Assembly: GCF_000003815.2 (NCBI RefSeq)
Contig: NC_049980.1
Location: 26,228,951-26,292,950 of the forward strand
DNA: 64,000 bases
DNA from: Branchiostoma floridae
Lineage: Eukaryota > Chordata > Leptocardii > Amphioxiformes > Branchiostomatidae
Reading direction: 5' to 3'
Shown: piece by piece, positions 45,354-55,798 of the stretch
Layout of the letters: the number at the start of each line of letters is the position of its first letter
Position numbering within the stretch: the first letter of the stretch is position 1
Notes under the pieces: model-generated
Database searches by the model: none
What the model was told of the DNA's origin: nothing
The model's input: only the letters and a program-made list of their open reading frames with translations
Translations under genes and position numbers: made by a program

Positions 45354-45500
45354 CTCATTGTCGGGTGTCTTGCCGTACTGGACAGTTGTCTTCCGAGCTT
45401 GGAGGTCCTCCGTGATGCAGACAAAGTAGGACTGGTACAGATTGTCAGACCCTAGGCCTGTTGAACCCTGTTCAAATTGGGCAGCCTCCAGCTGCATGGC
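45354..45500 (-). CDS. MACPF gene exon O
   Basis: Acceptor TATTTTGCAG, donor GAG|GTGATG; 49 codons, phase 0-0. It continues the beta-rich domain with YQSYFVCITEDLQARK. A CA microsatellite begins about 20 bases inside the following intron. Confidence 0.8.
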
Positions 45501-46156
45501 CTGCAAAATACGATGTGCAAACATTATCTTAGTTTATCAAGTATGTACGCAACGGTGCCAATGATTGGGCATATCATGCTACCAACATTCCCTAAAAAAC
45601 GTTAAAACTTAGGTAAATAGAGAAATTTTAAGATTTCCTTTGAGACACTTTTCTCTATTCTACTAAGCTGAAATTCTCCTAATGATGCATAAAGTTGAAT
45701 ACATCTTAATAGGCTGCACATATATCTATAGGTTATCAAATTTTCATTTGTGAACACTGAACAGTGTCTTTTTGCAAGTACTACTAGTATTCAAGATAGA
45801 AGGTTTGATGACAAAGTTGGGTGAATAAAAATCAATCACGATGGTCCTGTGAACCAGGATTTCTTTTATCAAACCTCCTTGTTTTAAACCTCCTGTTCAA
45901 TAGCACTTGTTTAAAACAACTTGATTATCAAACCTATGTATTATGTTACCTTAAAGACATATCTTTTGAATTATGTCTACAGGACTTTGATAATTGCTCT
46001 TCATTCGCCTTATTCCCTCGTCACATCCTAGCCTACTTTACTGCAGTTTTCTGTACTAGTACTAGTATTGAAATGCCCCGGTACACGTGTAACGTTTAGC
46101 TACTGTTGGCACCTAGACTCTAGAGATGCCACAATGATAATATTAATGCTGTTTAC

Positions 46157-46352
46157 CACATAGAGCGCCACGCCGTCGGGGGAAATCTGCAGGTACAGCC
46201 AGGTATCCTGCTTGCGTGGAACGCCAGCGAACACCACGTAGATGTTACCGGCCGAGGCAGCAGTGAAGTGGACACACTTGCCCCCTTGGGTTGGGTCGAT
46301 TCGGTTGAAGTTGGACCACTTGATATTACATGGCATGGCTCCCCTGGTCCCC
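46157..46352 (-). CDS. MACPF gene exon N, beta-rich domain
   Basis: Phase 2 in, phase 0 out; donor GTG|GTAAAC. The beta-strand pattern (KCVHFTAASAGNIYVVFAG, then DTWLYLQISPDG) resembles jelly-roll domains of the farnesoic-acid O-methyltransferase-like type, but the match is weak. Two in-frame acceptors 9 bases apart (46352 or 46343) would add or drop three residues. Confidence 0.75.
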
Positions 46353-46385
46353 CTGGATCAATCGGAATGGATCGATAATTGGCCA

Positions 46386-46690
46386 TGAATCAATACAATA
46401 ACTTTATTGCTCCAAAATTGTGCAAGGTACAAAGCATGACATTTGTTGATACATAACTACAGTCCTATAAGGCTTACAGGTAGATATACTTATACAAGGG
46501 TGCGTAGTATGGGATGAAAATGGTCTTTTATAATCAGTGGAGGGATTTCTAGCGTACAGACATTCTTTGATATATTTTCCTATGCATACCATGCAGGGCT
46601 TGCCACATGTCGTAATATAAATATAGATGTATTTAAATTTATTATCTAAAATATATAAGTCCATTTAGGCAAATCCCGATATGTAAGATG
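46386..46690 (-). mobile_element. Probable LINE/SINE 3' end
   Basis: On the minus strand the stretch ends GGAGCAATAAAGTTATTGTA, the typical 3' terminus of an L2/CR1-like or dependent short element. No coding part is seen. Confidence 0.45.
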
Positions 46691-46806
46691 ATAGCTTTGT
46701 GTACAGTGAGTTACGTACAACAGAATATTTGGGGCATAAAGTCAATACATGGTCGTCTCACTGCTTGCTTGCTTATGATAAAAGCATCAATTGTTGCACT
46801 GTGTAC

Positions 46807-46988
46807 CTAGTCGGCTGGTTGCTGTGTTCTTCCAGTAGTGACTTGTGCTGCGCCCTGGCGATAGTCATGCCGTTCAGCCAGGCAGGCAGGTCCGGGATGG
46901 CGGCTGATGACGCCTCAAAGTCCTCCTGCGTCACACTCAGCAGGCCTGTAGCCCCGTCATACGTCATCACTAGACCGCCCACACTAAT
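46807..46988 (-). CDS. MACPF gene exon M
   Basis: Acceptor TTTACGTTTTACAG, donor AG|GTACAC; phase 0 in, phase 2 out. It contains VGGLVMTYDG and DLPAWLNGMTIARAQHKS. No family recognised. Confidence 0.75.
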
Positions 46989-47289
46989 CTGTAAAACGTA
47001 AAAAAAGAAGAGGAGTCAGAATTGGAGTAGTCAAGAAGAAAAATGTGTAGTGAATTGGTGATCATGTGTGTGCTCACTTCCCAACTTTGCTCATTTGTCA
47101 TTCAGAACCTGTAATATCGCCAAGAATTTGTCACTCCCTACTCACATTGATATGTCAGAGTCTGGTGAGTCTTCTAATGTGCAGGGGTTTGACAAGGGGC
47201 TGAAGATTTCATGTCACCTCCGAAGGTCTAACTAGCTATAGCTTACTGCGGTCACAAATGTCGTGCGACCGTCGTACGCGTTGATTTTG

Positions 47290-47927
47290 ATGCCATAGGA
47301 TTTTCAAGCAGGCCGTGACAGATGGGCCAACTACTCACTCTTTGCAGCCAGGGGCTGAATTGCGAGGAGCTTACAATAGGCGGGGCTAAATCGCAAGTGT
47401 TTGTCCTCCAAAGTTTGCGATCGTACGACGATCTCACGACCGATATGACTGCGCCCTAGTAATGTAGAAGATTCGTGCGGCCCGCTCACATGTGGCGGGT
47501 TCTTTAACGTGCCCGGGGTATTAGGCTCTCCCCAGACACGGGACCTCCATTTAACGTCCTATCCGAGGGACGACTCATTTTCACTTGAGTAAAGTGAGGA
47601 AAGTCGTGTTAAGTGCCTTTCCCAAGGGCACAAGATCGGCAGCACGGCCGGCGGATTCGATCCCGCAACCTCTCGGTCACGAGGCGAACACAGTACCACT
47701 GTGCCACGCGGTCCTACTATATGCCATAGGATTTTCAAGCAGGCCGTGACAGATTTAAGTTCCAACTATCGACATGGTTCCAAAACAGCATTTTGTGCAC
47801 CAAGACAGTTGGACTTTGCAGGAGACGTACATGATTGTCCTCCAAAGTTTGCGATCGTACGACGATCTCACGACCGATATGACTGCGCCCTAGTAATGTA
47901 GAAGATTCGTGCGGCCGTCGGACCACT
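47290..47927. repeat. Two partial copies of an inverted-repeat element separated by a SINE
   Basis: GCCATAGGATTTTCAAGCAG occurs at 47290 and 47722, and TCCTCCAAAGTTTGCGATCG onward to GATTCGTGCGGCC occurs at about 47404 and 47838. Left and right parts contain inverted CGTCGTACG and GCGGTCA/TGACTGCGC words. Confidence 0.75.
47482..47714 (-). mobile_element. tRNA-derived SINE
   Basis: On the minus strand the head reads CCGCGTGGCACAGTGGTACT, with an A box (TGGCACAGTGG, 47706-47696) and B box (GGGATCGAATCC, 47664-47653). The body contains the CCTTTCCCAAGGGCACAAG-like segment common in SINEs of marine invertebrates. It sits between two copies of another element. Confidence 0.78.
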
Positions 47928-48055
47928 GAACAATCGCGCTATAGGGATTCTTGCAAGTTCTTTTTCATTAAAGGGTTAAATTGTTTGGGAAGAAATGCAA
48001 TAAAGCCAGAACTTTTATATACCAGTTTGAGGATGACGACTTTGAGCTACCGAAC

Positions 48056-48355
48056 CTTGTTCCTGCTGAGGTCACCACTGTTGCCGTTGTCGCGACCATC
48101 GTACAGGTGCGGGGTGACCCCCTCTCTGACAGGCAGCCACTTGTTGAACAAGTACTTCAGGTTGAGGGCGGCCTTGGCTGTGAGGAGGTTGGGAATGCTG
48201 GACGGCATGTCGAAGATGACGGTGAACTCCTGCCCGCTGGTCATTTGCTGCCAGTCGGGGGCTGCCCAGTTCGGCCCGCCCGCGACAACCATCTCCGCGG
48301 TTTCACATCCGGGTTCCCCGCCCGGTACGGCAAAATCCGTGCTGAGAAAAGGACC
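48056..48355 (-). CDS. MACPF gene exon L
   Basis: Acceptor TTTTCTCGTATGAAG, donor AAG|GTTCGG; exactly 100 codons, phase 0-0. It follows the MACPF domain directly. A cysteine, several Trp residues and LNLKYLFNKWLPV are visible; I do not recognise the fold. Confidence 0.75.
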
Positions 48356-48711
48356 CTTCATACGAGAAAAGTGAGGATACACGAGTCATGCATGACTTAT
48401 TGTATCAAATTCAGAAAGAAGGCCCTTCTGTCTTCCTCTGACCATAATATATTCCTTAAGGGTATGCGACAAATATACATCAGAAAATGAACATGTCCAA
48501 ACATGCCGGCTGCGGTATGACGTTATTGTCAAGAGGGTTTTACCGCATTCGGTCTCAACACCAAAACATTACCAAAAGGGAACTTGTTTTGTTCTTGGCA
48601 ACATAAAAGCAAGATAAAGCTTCTTTACATGATAAAACATAACATAACATATGCAGCAAAGAACACAAAGAACCCAAACATCGCAATACATATTGTCAAA
48701 TTGAAACATGC

Positions 48712-48895
48712 CTCTTCTAAATACACAGCGATGGCGCGCTTCAGGGCGAGCCTCCGATTTAGTAACCCTTCCCTCAGCTCGTCTTGTGAGGCGAAGTCAC
48801 AGTAGCGGACTTCTGTGGAGAATCCTGTCCCGTTGGCGTGAGGCACCTGCTGGGTGTAGTACTGCTTACCGTTGGCATCTACACTCAGCGACTTT
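48712..48895 (-). CDS. MACPF gene exon K, end of MACPF fold
   Basis: Acceptor TTATAAACAG; phase 2 in, phase 0 out. It ends with RRLALKRAIAVYLEE, the C-terminal helix of MACPF domains. No frame-keeping GT donor lies at the natural end; GAG|GCATGT is the best junction, implying a GC-AG intron. Confidence 0.8.
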
Positions 48896-49116
48896 CTGTT
48901 TATAACAGATTTATCGCGGATTAAAGGCATAGTGTACTCAAGAGGAGAGCTTCTGCTAGTGATATTTTTCTGAATCCCAAAACGTAATGATTATTGTATC
49001 GGCCACTTGATATTGGACTTGGACAAGGGAACAGTTGCATTACACATCATTAAGATAAATTACAGGCAGGTGTAACATGTTATAATGCGAACAACGTTCA
49101 ACTTGGGCGGCGCATA

Positions 49117-49138
49117 CACACACACGCACGCACGCATG

Positions 49139-49179
<41 letters not shown>

Positions 49180-49190
49180 AGAGACACGCG
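49117..49190. repeat. CA/GT microsatellite at the exon J donor
   Basis: A (CA)n tract with CGCA interruptions ends in GAGAGAGACACGCGCGTGCG and directly abuts the splice donor at 49199. Confidence 0.95.
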
Positions 49191-49199
49191 CGTGCGCAC

Positions 49200-49439
49200 C
49201 TGCCAAAACAGCCGTAGTCCGTGATGCCACTGGGGAAGAGCAGATCCAGATTCATGTCGAACAGGTCAGAGATCAGCTGCATGGTGAACTCGAAAGCTTT
49301 GGGAAACTCGTTGATGGACTCCAGCCAGTCTTTGAGCGAGTTTCCAAAGCTCGTCGTGTACTGTTCGGTGATGGAGCCAGCAATCCTCTGACTGCCTCCC
49401 TGCACCATCATTACCTCGTTGCTGAACTCCATCTCGTTG
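49200..49439 (-). CDS. MACPF gene exon J
   Basis: Acceptor TTTATTTGCAG, donor CAG|GTGCGC; phase 2-2; 240 bp. It contains VQGG and KDWLESINEFPKAFEF, matching the G-G and W-x-x-S-[IV] region after TMH2 in MACPF proteins, and ends at DYGCFG. The intron begins with a long GT/CA microsatellite four bases after the donor. Confidence 0.85.
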
Positions 49440-49708
49440 CTGCAAATAAATGGCACATCAAGAGGGGAACTTGAACACTTGAGTATTTTATTCAGCCCAT
49501 TAATCAGTTGAACTTTTGAGCAGTTCTCCATAGTCTAACTTGACATCGCACAATCGCTGCGCTTTGCAGAGGGAATTTACAGGCGAGTGAGAGAATATGA
49601 GAGGAACTTACGTAAGAGTGTGAAGACACGAGAGAGAACTAAGACAGTCTCATAAGGGCGAACTACAGGAGAGATGGAGAGATCATGAGTCAGAATAAGA
49701 AAATTCAC

Positions 49709-50000
49709 ATGTTTTCCTGGTTTTCATTTGACGACTGAGACGCGGTATCCTGGGTTTCTTGTCCTGACGACGTCTGCTTCTCATTCTTTGTTTCGTGGTC
49801 GTGAAACCAGCTGCTGCTCTTGGTCATGGTCTGCTTTGCAGAAAATGTGCTGAACACTTTCTTGAAATCCGACTGGGCAGCCTGAGCGAAACTTTCCTTG
49901 GAGACTTCTGCGGTTGCCGTCTTCGTCTTTATCATCTTCAGTTGTCCACCGAGCTTGGCAGAGGTGATGTAGTGTGTTCCGTGGCGGAGAATAAAGTTTT
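49709..50000 (-). CDS. MACPF gene exon I, G-T-H-Y signature
   Basis: Acceptor TTTTTCTGGACAG; phase 1 in. FILRHGTHYITSAKLGG (386-402) is the MACPF signature with the G-T-H-Y core and following G-G. After it come KTKTATAEVSKESF and helical, hydrophilic sequence suited to the second helix cluster (TMH2). The 3' end is uncertain: donor ACAT|GTGAAT at 49708 keeps phase 2, but TC|GTCAGG and TC|GTCAAA a little upstream would too. Confidence 0.85.
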
Positions 50001-50200
50001 CTGTCCAGAAAAAGAAAGAACTGTTAGGATTTTGACAAGTTGCAGACGTCACCTGACCGTACCAATGCATTGCCATGCGTGATTGAATCATTTGAATTCT
50101 GAAGAAGAGTTCAGCGGGACATTTGAAAATTTTGCTTTTGCTAACACTTACAACTCAGTGAATGCACTTTCGCGCTAACATGAAGAGATAGATAGCTTAC

Positions 50201-50313
50201 GGAACGCCCTGTCTGCTCCGATGCTGAAATAGGACGTCGGTAAAGTCAGGAAGTCGCGCAGGATTCCCAACTCGAGATCCTGAGGTCTGACGGAGTCCAG
50301 GAATATTTCGTAT
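50201..50313 (-). CDS. MACPF gene exon H
   Basis: Acceptor ACTGCATCAG, donor TTCC|GTAAGC; phase 2 in, phase 1 out. It encodes the segment before the signature, with FLDSVRPQD and DFLTLPTSYF, corresponding to the helix and strand preceding Y/F-G-T-H in perforin-like proteins. Confidence 0.85.
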
Positions 50314-50639
50314 CTGATGCAGTGAGTTATATAGAACATATATCAGAGAGAGTTATCTCGCACCAGTTAACTCAAAAGTAACTCAACGAGTTGAGCTACT
50401 CTTCCACTTGTCCTAGAGTGTTCACTGTACAATGATCTGCGCAATACATTTGTTAATGCTACACATGTAGATCAGAAATATGCACACATGACGAAGGAAG
50501 ATATGTTCAAATATCTCATGTCATCATCTGACCACGATATACTAGAAAATCTCTGTAAGTTCATCTACAAATGTTTTAGGAAGAGAGAAGATGCATATTA
50601 ACTATAGTATGTGAAATTGTATAACTTTGCGTTTACTAC

Positions 50640-50716
50640 CTTTTGTACCAAACTGACTGCATTTAGCCCCAACGGGGCATGAATATGCAATAAACTTCAT
50701 TGTCATTGTCATTGTC
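50640..50716 (+). mobile_element. Retroelement 3' tail (family with GGGGCATGAAT...AATAAACTT)
   Basis: TTAGCCCCAACGGGGCATGA followed by ATATGCAATAAACTTCATTG and (TCATTG)n. The GC-rich hairpin followed by AATAAA and a short tandem tail is the 3' signature of an L2/RTE-like LINE or dependent SINE. Relatives lie at 52776-52830 and 53640-53700. Confidence 0.65.
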
Positions 50717-51051
50717 ATAACAGAGAAGACAGGTGCGTATGTATACCATTGATAGTTGACCGCGTCATGCCCCGTCCTAATACCCCTGTCACATTGTCGA
50801 CAAGCTTCGGCCGTATTTTTTGATTGCTGGAAGGTCGAGCGATTTGAAGGTCGACAGAGGGTCGCGCGTATTTTTTACTTGAAACCATTGAGCGCGGCTC
50901 GAAATATATCTATGATAATGAACCTCCCATGACCATTTCCATTCGGACAAAACGTTTCTTGCAATAAGGCAGTAGTTCAATAAATGCCATAGATGTAAAT
51001 TGTTAATACAATGAATTATTGCCTTGGTAAGGATAAGGATACCATCCTTAC

Positions 51052-51399
51052 CTGAAGACGTTCAGCTCTAGCATGGATATGTAAGTTTCGGTGGAGGTTT
51101 CAGTCAGCTGAGCGCCCGCCAGTGAGTTGGACTGGGTGTTGGATGTCTGACTGTCCGAGCCGGTCTGCTTTGACTGTCCACCTCCTGCAGACGCTACAAA
51201 CCCGAAGGCGCCCCCGCCTCCCCCGTGTCCCTGAACCTTGTTCATCTCCTGCTGGAACATACCCTTGGCTGACGTCACGGCAGACTTGTCCTCCAGGTAA
51301 TGCCTGTATTCCTCCACGCCGCTGAAGGTGTAGAGCTCCAAGTCGGTATCGTACACCCCCTGTACGGTCATTTGGTCAGGTACGTGGAAATCCTTATAT
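51052..51399 (-). CDS. MACPF gene exon G, first helix cluster with Gly-rich stretch
   Basis: Acceptor TTCGTCTGCAG, donor AG|GTAAGG; phase 2-2; 348 bp. It carries the YDTDLELYTFSG strand, charged helices, and a Gly-rich run at about 289-304 (GGGGGAFGFVASAGGG) followed by Ser/Thr/Gln-rich sequence. Position suits the first helix cluster that unwinds into membrane hairpins in MACPF proteins (TMH1). It ends with ISMLELNVF. Confidence 0.85.
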
Positions 51400-52552
51400 C
51401 TGCAGACGAATAGTATGACAGTGGAACAGTATCTTAGTAATAATGCTAACGCTATATCAAACACACGTCACAAGTCTTGCGGGGTTTGTTCACTGTGTCA
51501 TTGTTGTGTTATTTTCGCCGATTTTCTGTTGCGCTCCCACTGACCTGCGTCACTGTTTCGTTTCTAGACTAGATGAACATGTTATTGGAAATCGCAGCGT
51601 TGTCAATTCATGAAAAATCACTGTAAAATGATGAAAATGCCTCAAAATGAGATTTATCATGAAATAATTTCCCTTGTGATGATGCATAATATGTTACATA
51701 TGTTATATAATAACCTTGAAAGACACCGCGTCATCCACAGGCAGTAGCTGAGGCTTGATCTGACATTAACTTTAACACAACATTGTGACAATCAAAGCAA
51801 GGACGAAATGAATATGTTGTTACAGTACATGTACATGGCTGCTACTAACGGTTGGATGGCGGTGTCTTATCTATCCATCCGTTTCGATAATATTCAGATA
51901 TAATATAATAATATGATATGATAATATACGCCCCAAAGTAGCTTATATAATCTGATAATGATAATTCAGAGGATTGTCTTGATCCCATAATCTGAAGATT
52001 CTGGATGATTCAGTCACAATTAAAAAAAAACGACTGTCTAAGCTACTAGATAAGAAATGTCACAGATTGAGTTGTGGAGAAAATACAGATTAGAGTTCAA
52101 GGAGATCTGAAATTTTCACATTCATTACAAATTGTCTATCGTTTATTTTAATGCCCCATTTCTACAAGACGGCGAGATTACTGATCGACCAAAAATTTCA
52201 AAGATCACTAAATGGATTTCATAGTAAGAAAACAAAGTCTTGAAGGTAGTCTTTTCAATCATACTTCTCGTATTCCAATTATGAAATTAAGTATCACACA
52301 AATACAGCTTTGGTTGCTGTCCTGATCGCTCAGTGATCGCCGGCTAGTGGAAAGGAGGCCGAACTGCTCTAGAAAGACTTGATTATTTAACACATTTATT
52401 TAGCCCTGAATAGTATTTTAGGACAGAAATGTGATAACTTGTTTTTAGCGGTTATTTCAATTATTGTCTATATACATGTACTAGTGAATTAGAGAGGTGG
52501 TATCCCATTTTTTTCTAGTAGACACATTTAGACCATTAAAAAAAATCTTTTA
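51400..52552. other. Intron F-G, no feature seen
   Basis: AT-rich intron sequence between exons F and G with no exon, RNA gene or bounded repeat recognised. Confidence 0.5.
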
Positions 52553-52655
52553 CTTGTAAAATAATGGGATAAATGGGTGCTTTCACATTTTTTCACTAAT
52601 AGACACCTTCTTAATACCTCTTACTGGTAAAATAATGGGATAAATGGGTGAGAAA
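52553..52655. repeat. 70-bp tandem duplication beside exon F
   Basis: AAAATAATGGGATAAATGGGTG occurs in both units (starts near 52558 and 52628) with related TAGTAGACAC words between them. It lies immediately downstream of the exon F donor on the gene strand. Confidence 0.8.
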
Positions 52656-52660
52656 CCCAC

Positions 52661-52773
52661 CCTTGTAAGGTTTCACAGGCTCGCTGGACGAGACTCTTCT
52701 TCCTGGACTCACTGGAGTACTCACCCCGGCCGTCATACCCCACCCCCATGAAAGTCGCTCCTTCGATAATGTT
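52661..52773 (-). CDS. MACPF gene exon F, GVGYD motif
   Basis: Acceptor CTCTATCAACAG, donor AGG|GTGGGT; phase 0 in, phase 2 out. MGVGYDGRGEYSSES (about residues 201-215) matches the G-[IV]-G-Y-D strand that begins the MACPF core. Sequence just upstream of the acceptor comes from a retroelement tail. Confidence 0.85.
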
Positions 52774-52830
52774 CTGTTGATAGAGAAGTTTATTTGCAAG
52801 TTCATGCCCGAGGGCTGATTGCACGGTGCT
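52774..52830 (-). mobile_element. Retroelement 3' tail at the exon F acceptor
   Basis: On the gene strand GCAATCAGCCCTCGGGCATG leads into AACTTGCAAATAAACTTCTC and then TATCAACAG, the exon F acceptor. The first part matches the elements at 50640 and 53640. Confidence 0.6.
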
Positions 52831-53639
52831 TTGTATAAACATAGGAGATGAACTACTCTAATACTAGTGTTGGTTATTTCTAAATAGATTGGGTTTGACT
52901 TCTTTTTTGGAAGCAGAGAGAGTTTGACTTCTTTTTTGGAAGCAGAGAGAGACGAAAAGCCCCACCTTTTCTGCAATTTGTGGGTTCTGCGATTTCAAGA
53001 GAAAAGTGACTATCTGTTCGTCTGTGAGTGTGGGAAAGTTGGGATATGTCTTTGTGGCTTCTCTAAACAAAGCGATTCTTTCGGTTTGGTTGAATGAACA
53101 CTTGGGGGGAAATAAAATGTGTTTCGTCTTCCACTGCTTTCGATGTACTATATTTGCAAATTCTTTCACACACTGGTAATCTCTTGTATCTCCCTCTTTC
53201 TACTTCAAGAGGATGAGCGCTAATTCTGAGCGCAGCTCGAAATCAACTAGTTCAAAGTACTTTTCTCTAGCGTATAAAGATTTACAAGATTTACAAATTG
53301 ATAAACTGAGGCTTTAGACAAGCATATTTTACTTGAATAAGGCCATTCTGATTTGATTATATGGATGACATCCTCCGGGGACCCAAACTCTGATGCGAGC
53401 GTGTGAATAAAAAAATAGTTTGGCCAAAAAAGTTGCCTTCATTTTGAATTCGAAGAGGTCAGGAAGGTTGAACAAATGACTCAACACACAGCATATAGCA
53501 TACCCAACTATAGGTTCTTCATTCTTGTTCTTTCACATCTTCTTTGACCTTATCCAATATCCAATAGTAAGATGCAACTTCAGCTGAATAGACATTAGTG
53601 CTATGTACTACATTGTATTTTGTTTCCCTCGAGAATGTT

Positions 53640-53700
53640 CTTGCAATTAGCCTTCGGGCATGATTTTGCAAATAAACTTGATTTTGTTGTTGTTGTATCT
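53640..53700 (+). mobile_element. Retroelement 3' tail
   Basis: TTGCAATTAGCCTTCGGGCA followed by TGATTTTGCAAATAAACTTG and (TTG)n; same family as 50640 and 52776. Confidence 0.6.
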
Positions 53701-53799
53701 TTAGTAATACTTGTACGTTTTTGTGGACTTAAGGACTTGTATATATGTCAATACGCCTTCTACGCCCATTTTTCTGTAGTCGTAGACTTTAGAATAGAC

Positions 53800-53891
53800 T
53801 ATCATTATTTGTCATTGATACCATACATTATATTGCGTACACCTCTCGAGCAATAAAGTTCATTGATTGTAAAAAAATTTAAAAAAAAAAG
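53800..53891 (+). mobile_element. Second A-tailed retroelement end
   Basis: CGAGCAATAAAGTTCATTGA followed by an A-rich tail of about 20 bases; looks like a polyadenylated insertion. Origin not recognised. Confidence 0.45.
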
Positions 53892-54505
53892 TCTTCTTTG
53901 ACCTTGAAATATTCTATGACATTAGTATACTTTTTTCGATGTCTGTTTTTGCAATCCATAACATACATTTGCTTGTTTTGAAGCTGCTTTGTACGATTTA
54001 CATTTTGGTTGAATTGGCGGAAAATTGATGCGCGCGGGAATGTCATCCGTACAATTAAATCAAGGTGGCCTACGGTATGGTATGATAAATAGACTTAAGA
54101 AATGGTTTGATCGCAGAGACTTAACACGGCTTGTTTTCAAGACCGTTTACGTCCATTTACTTCTTAATGAGCATTTATAGTTTGCCCTTAGGTAGCAAAC
54201 AGGCTTGGTCAATAAGCTAATCAAACAAACTTTACATTCTAGCGCTATCCACATGATTCACAACTGATTCGATGCTGAAAACTGAATAACCACCTATTCA
54301 AATGATCATAGAAAATAGTTTTTAAAGAAAGGTAGATGTATTTTTCTATTATATTCTCGGGGTCCACGCCGCCACTTTTTGTCTTTTGTTTCAGTATGTT
54401 CAATGGTCGAATGCACAGGTATTTCATTTGGCAAGTTGATAAATTACGTCTTAAACTGATATCGTATAAAGAATCCATAGAGGTAGTCGCGAAATGAACA
54501 CTTAC

Positions 54506-54656
54506 AGCACAGTTCTCTATCGGGGTAAAAGCCTCGAAGCACGGGTCACCCTCCTGGTAGTTGGTCCCGAAGCAGCCGTTCATCATGATTGGCCCGAGTC
54601 CGAAGGGGTAAGCGCGAGCCCCGCCTAGTTGTGAGCTGTCCTGTTCTGCATTTTCA
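54506..54656 (-). CDS. MACPF gene exon E, start of MACPF fold
   Basis: Acceptor TTTTTTTAAAG, donor GCT|GTAAGT; phase 2 in, phase 0 out. It contains FGLGPIMMNGCFG and a pair of cysteines (CF, NC) before the GVGYD motif of the next exon, like the N-terminal disulphide region of MACPF proteins. Confidence 0.7.
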
Positions 54657-55014
54657 CTTTAAAAAAATGGATATTAGGGTCAGCACAGACTTTGGCACAG
54701 GACAGACCCGGATGGAAGAATAAAGCCATGGCCCATGTCCTTATGTCTCGCAAGGGATAAGTGGATAAGTAAGCATTTAGAAATAAGAATTCCATAGCAA
54801 ATGCGGACAGGTTTCGTGAAATGTATGTCAGAGAAAAGTTGTAAATAGGTGACATAATTTGCAGGACGGAACATGACATGTTGTTATTGATTTCTGTTTA
54901 TATCAGGGACCTCAGGCAGTACTGAAGAGCTAACTTGCGATCCATAATAATATTGCAGCCTGGAACGGACAGAAGTCCGGATATGCCTAAATGTGTGGGC
55001 GATGGGAACACTAA

Positions 55015-55052
55015 AACACACACACACAAACACACACTCTCTCTTTCTCTCT

Positions 55053-55107
<55 letters not shown>

Positions 55108-55155
55108 ACCCACACACCCACACACACACACACATACATACACACACACACACAG

Positions 55156-55201
<46 letters not shown>

Positions 55202-55205
55202 GCAC
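55015..55205. repeat. Compound CA / CT / GA microsatellite
   Basis: A run of (CA)n, (CT)n, (CA)n with ACCC interruptions, then (GA)n over about 190 bp. Open frames on both strands through it are spurious. Confidence 0.97.
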
Positions 55206-55310
55206 AGATTCCCCTCACACATTTAAACAACAACACTTCAACTTTTGAGAAATAAGAGTCCTTCACTTGCAATTGAATTTACTTTTAGTATACAAGTTTT
55301 GTTTTGTATA

Positions 55311-55352
55311 GACAGATAGATAGATAGATAGATAGATTGATAGCTAGATAGA
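55311..55352. repeat. GATA microsatellite
   Basis: About eight GATA units with two interruptions. Confidence 0.9.
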
Positions 55353-55429
55353 GAACTGTCTCTTTCTCTGTACGCCAGGAGCTAAACCCAATGGGAATGA
55401 AGGGAAGGTACGCTGTACACTGTACTTAC

Positions 55430-55524
55430 TCCCTGTGCTCAAAGGTCATCCGGACCTCCTGACTCGGTGGCGAGAAGGTATCACCTGTGTTGGATCCTCT
55501 CCCGTGCAACACCTGAACTCGAGC
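55430..55524 (-). CDS. MACPF gene exon D
   Basis: Acceptor GGTTCAATCCAG, donor GGGA|GTAAGT; phase 0 in, phase 2 out; residues 111-142. A short linker with no recognised motif; placement rests on splice sites and frame continuity. Confidence 0.6.
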
Positions 55525-55621
55525 CTGGATTGAACCAAAACAGAATAAACCATCTGTAGTTGGGCCGGTCTGAAGGACAACATTGAAATGAAGTTTCAAA
55601 CTTTGACCATGAAGTACTGAC

Positions 55622-55798
55622 CTGTTCGACATCTTGAGCAGCTGCCAAGAGGTTTCCGCTCCGCCCAATAACATTGTCAAACTCCTCGTCCGCCTTGTCG
55701 AACTGTCCGGAGAAGTAATCCTCCAGAGCAGACACCACTTTCTCCTGGTGATTCTCGACGACTCCCTCCGCGATCCTGTCCCCGAGAGCTGACACCAC
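55622..55798 (-). CDS. MACPF gene exon C, helical charged segment
   Basis: Phase 0-0, exactly 59 codons, donor CAG|GTCAGT. It is rich in Glu, Asp, Lys and aliphatic residues (VVSALEDYFSGQFDKADEEF) and predicted to be amphipathic helix or coiled coil. Function unknown. The acceptor GTGGAAG is unusual but keeps the frame. Confidence 0.6.

Noticed and set aside
47653-47706. tRNA gene on the minus strand
   Set aside because: A and B boxes are present but no full cloverleaf or acceptor pairing is evident; better explained as a SINE head.
48047-48382. Independent intronless gene over exon L
   Set aside because: Its ends coincide with splice sites in phase 0 and its position within the MACPF gene fits an internal exon.
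54898-55272. Open frames over 100 codons near 55 kb on both strands
   Set aside because: Simple translation of CA/CT/GA microsatellites (Ser-Leu, His-Thr, Arg-Glu runs).
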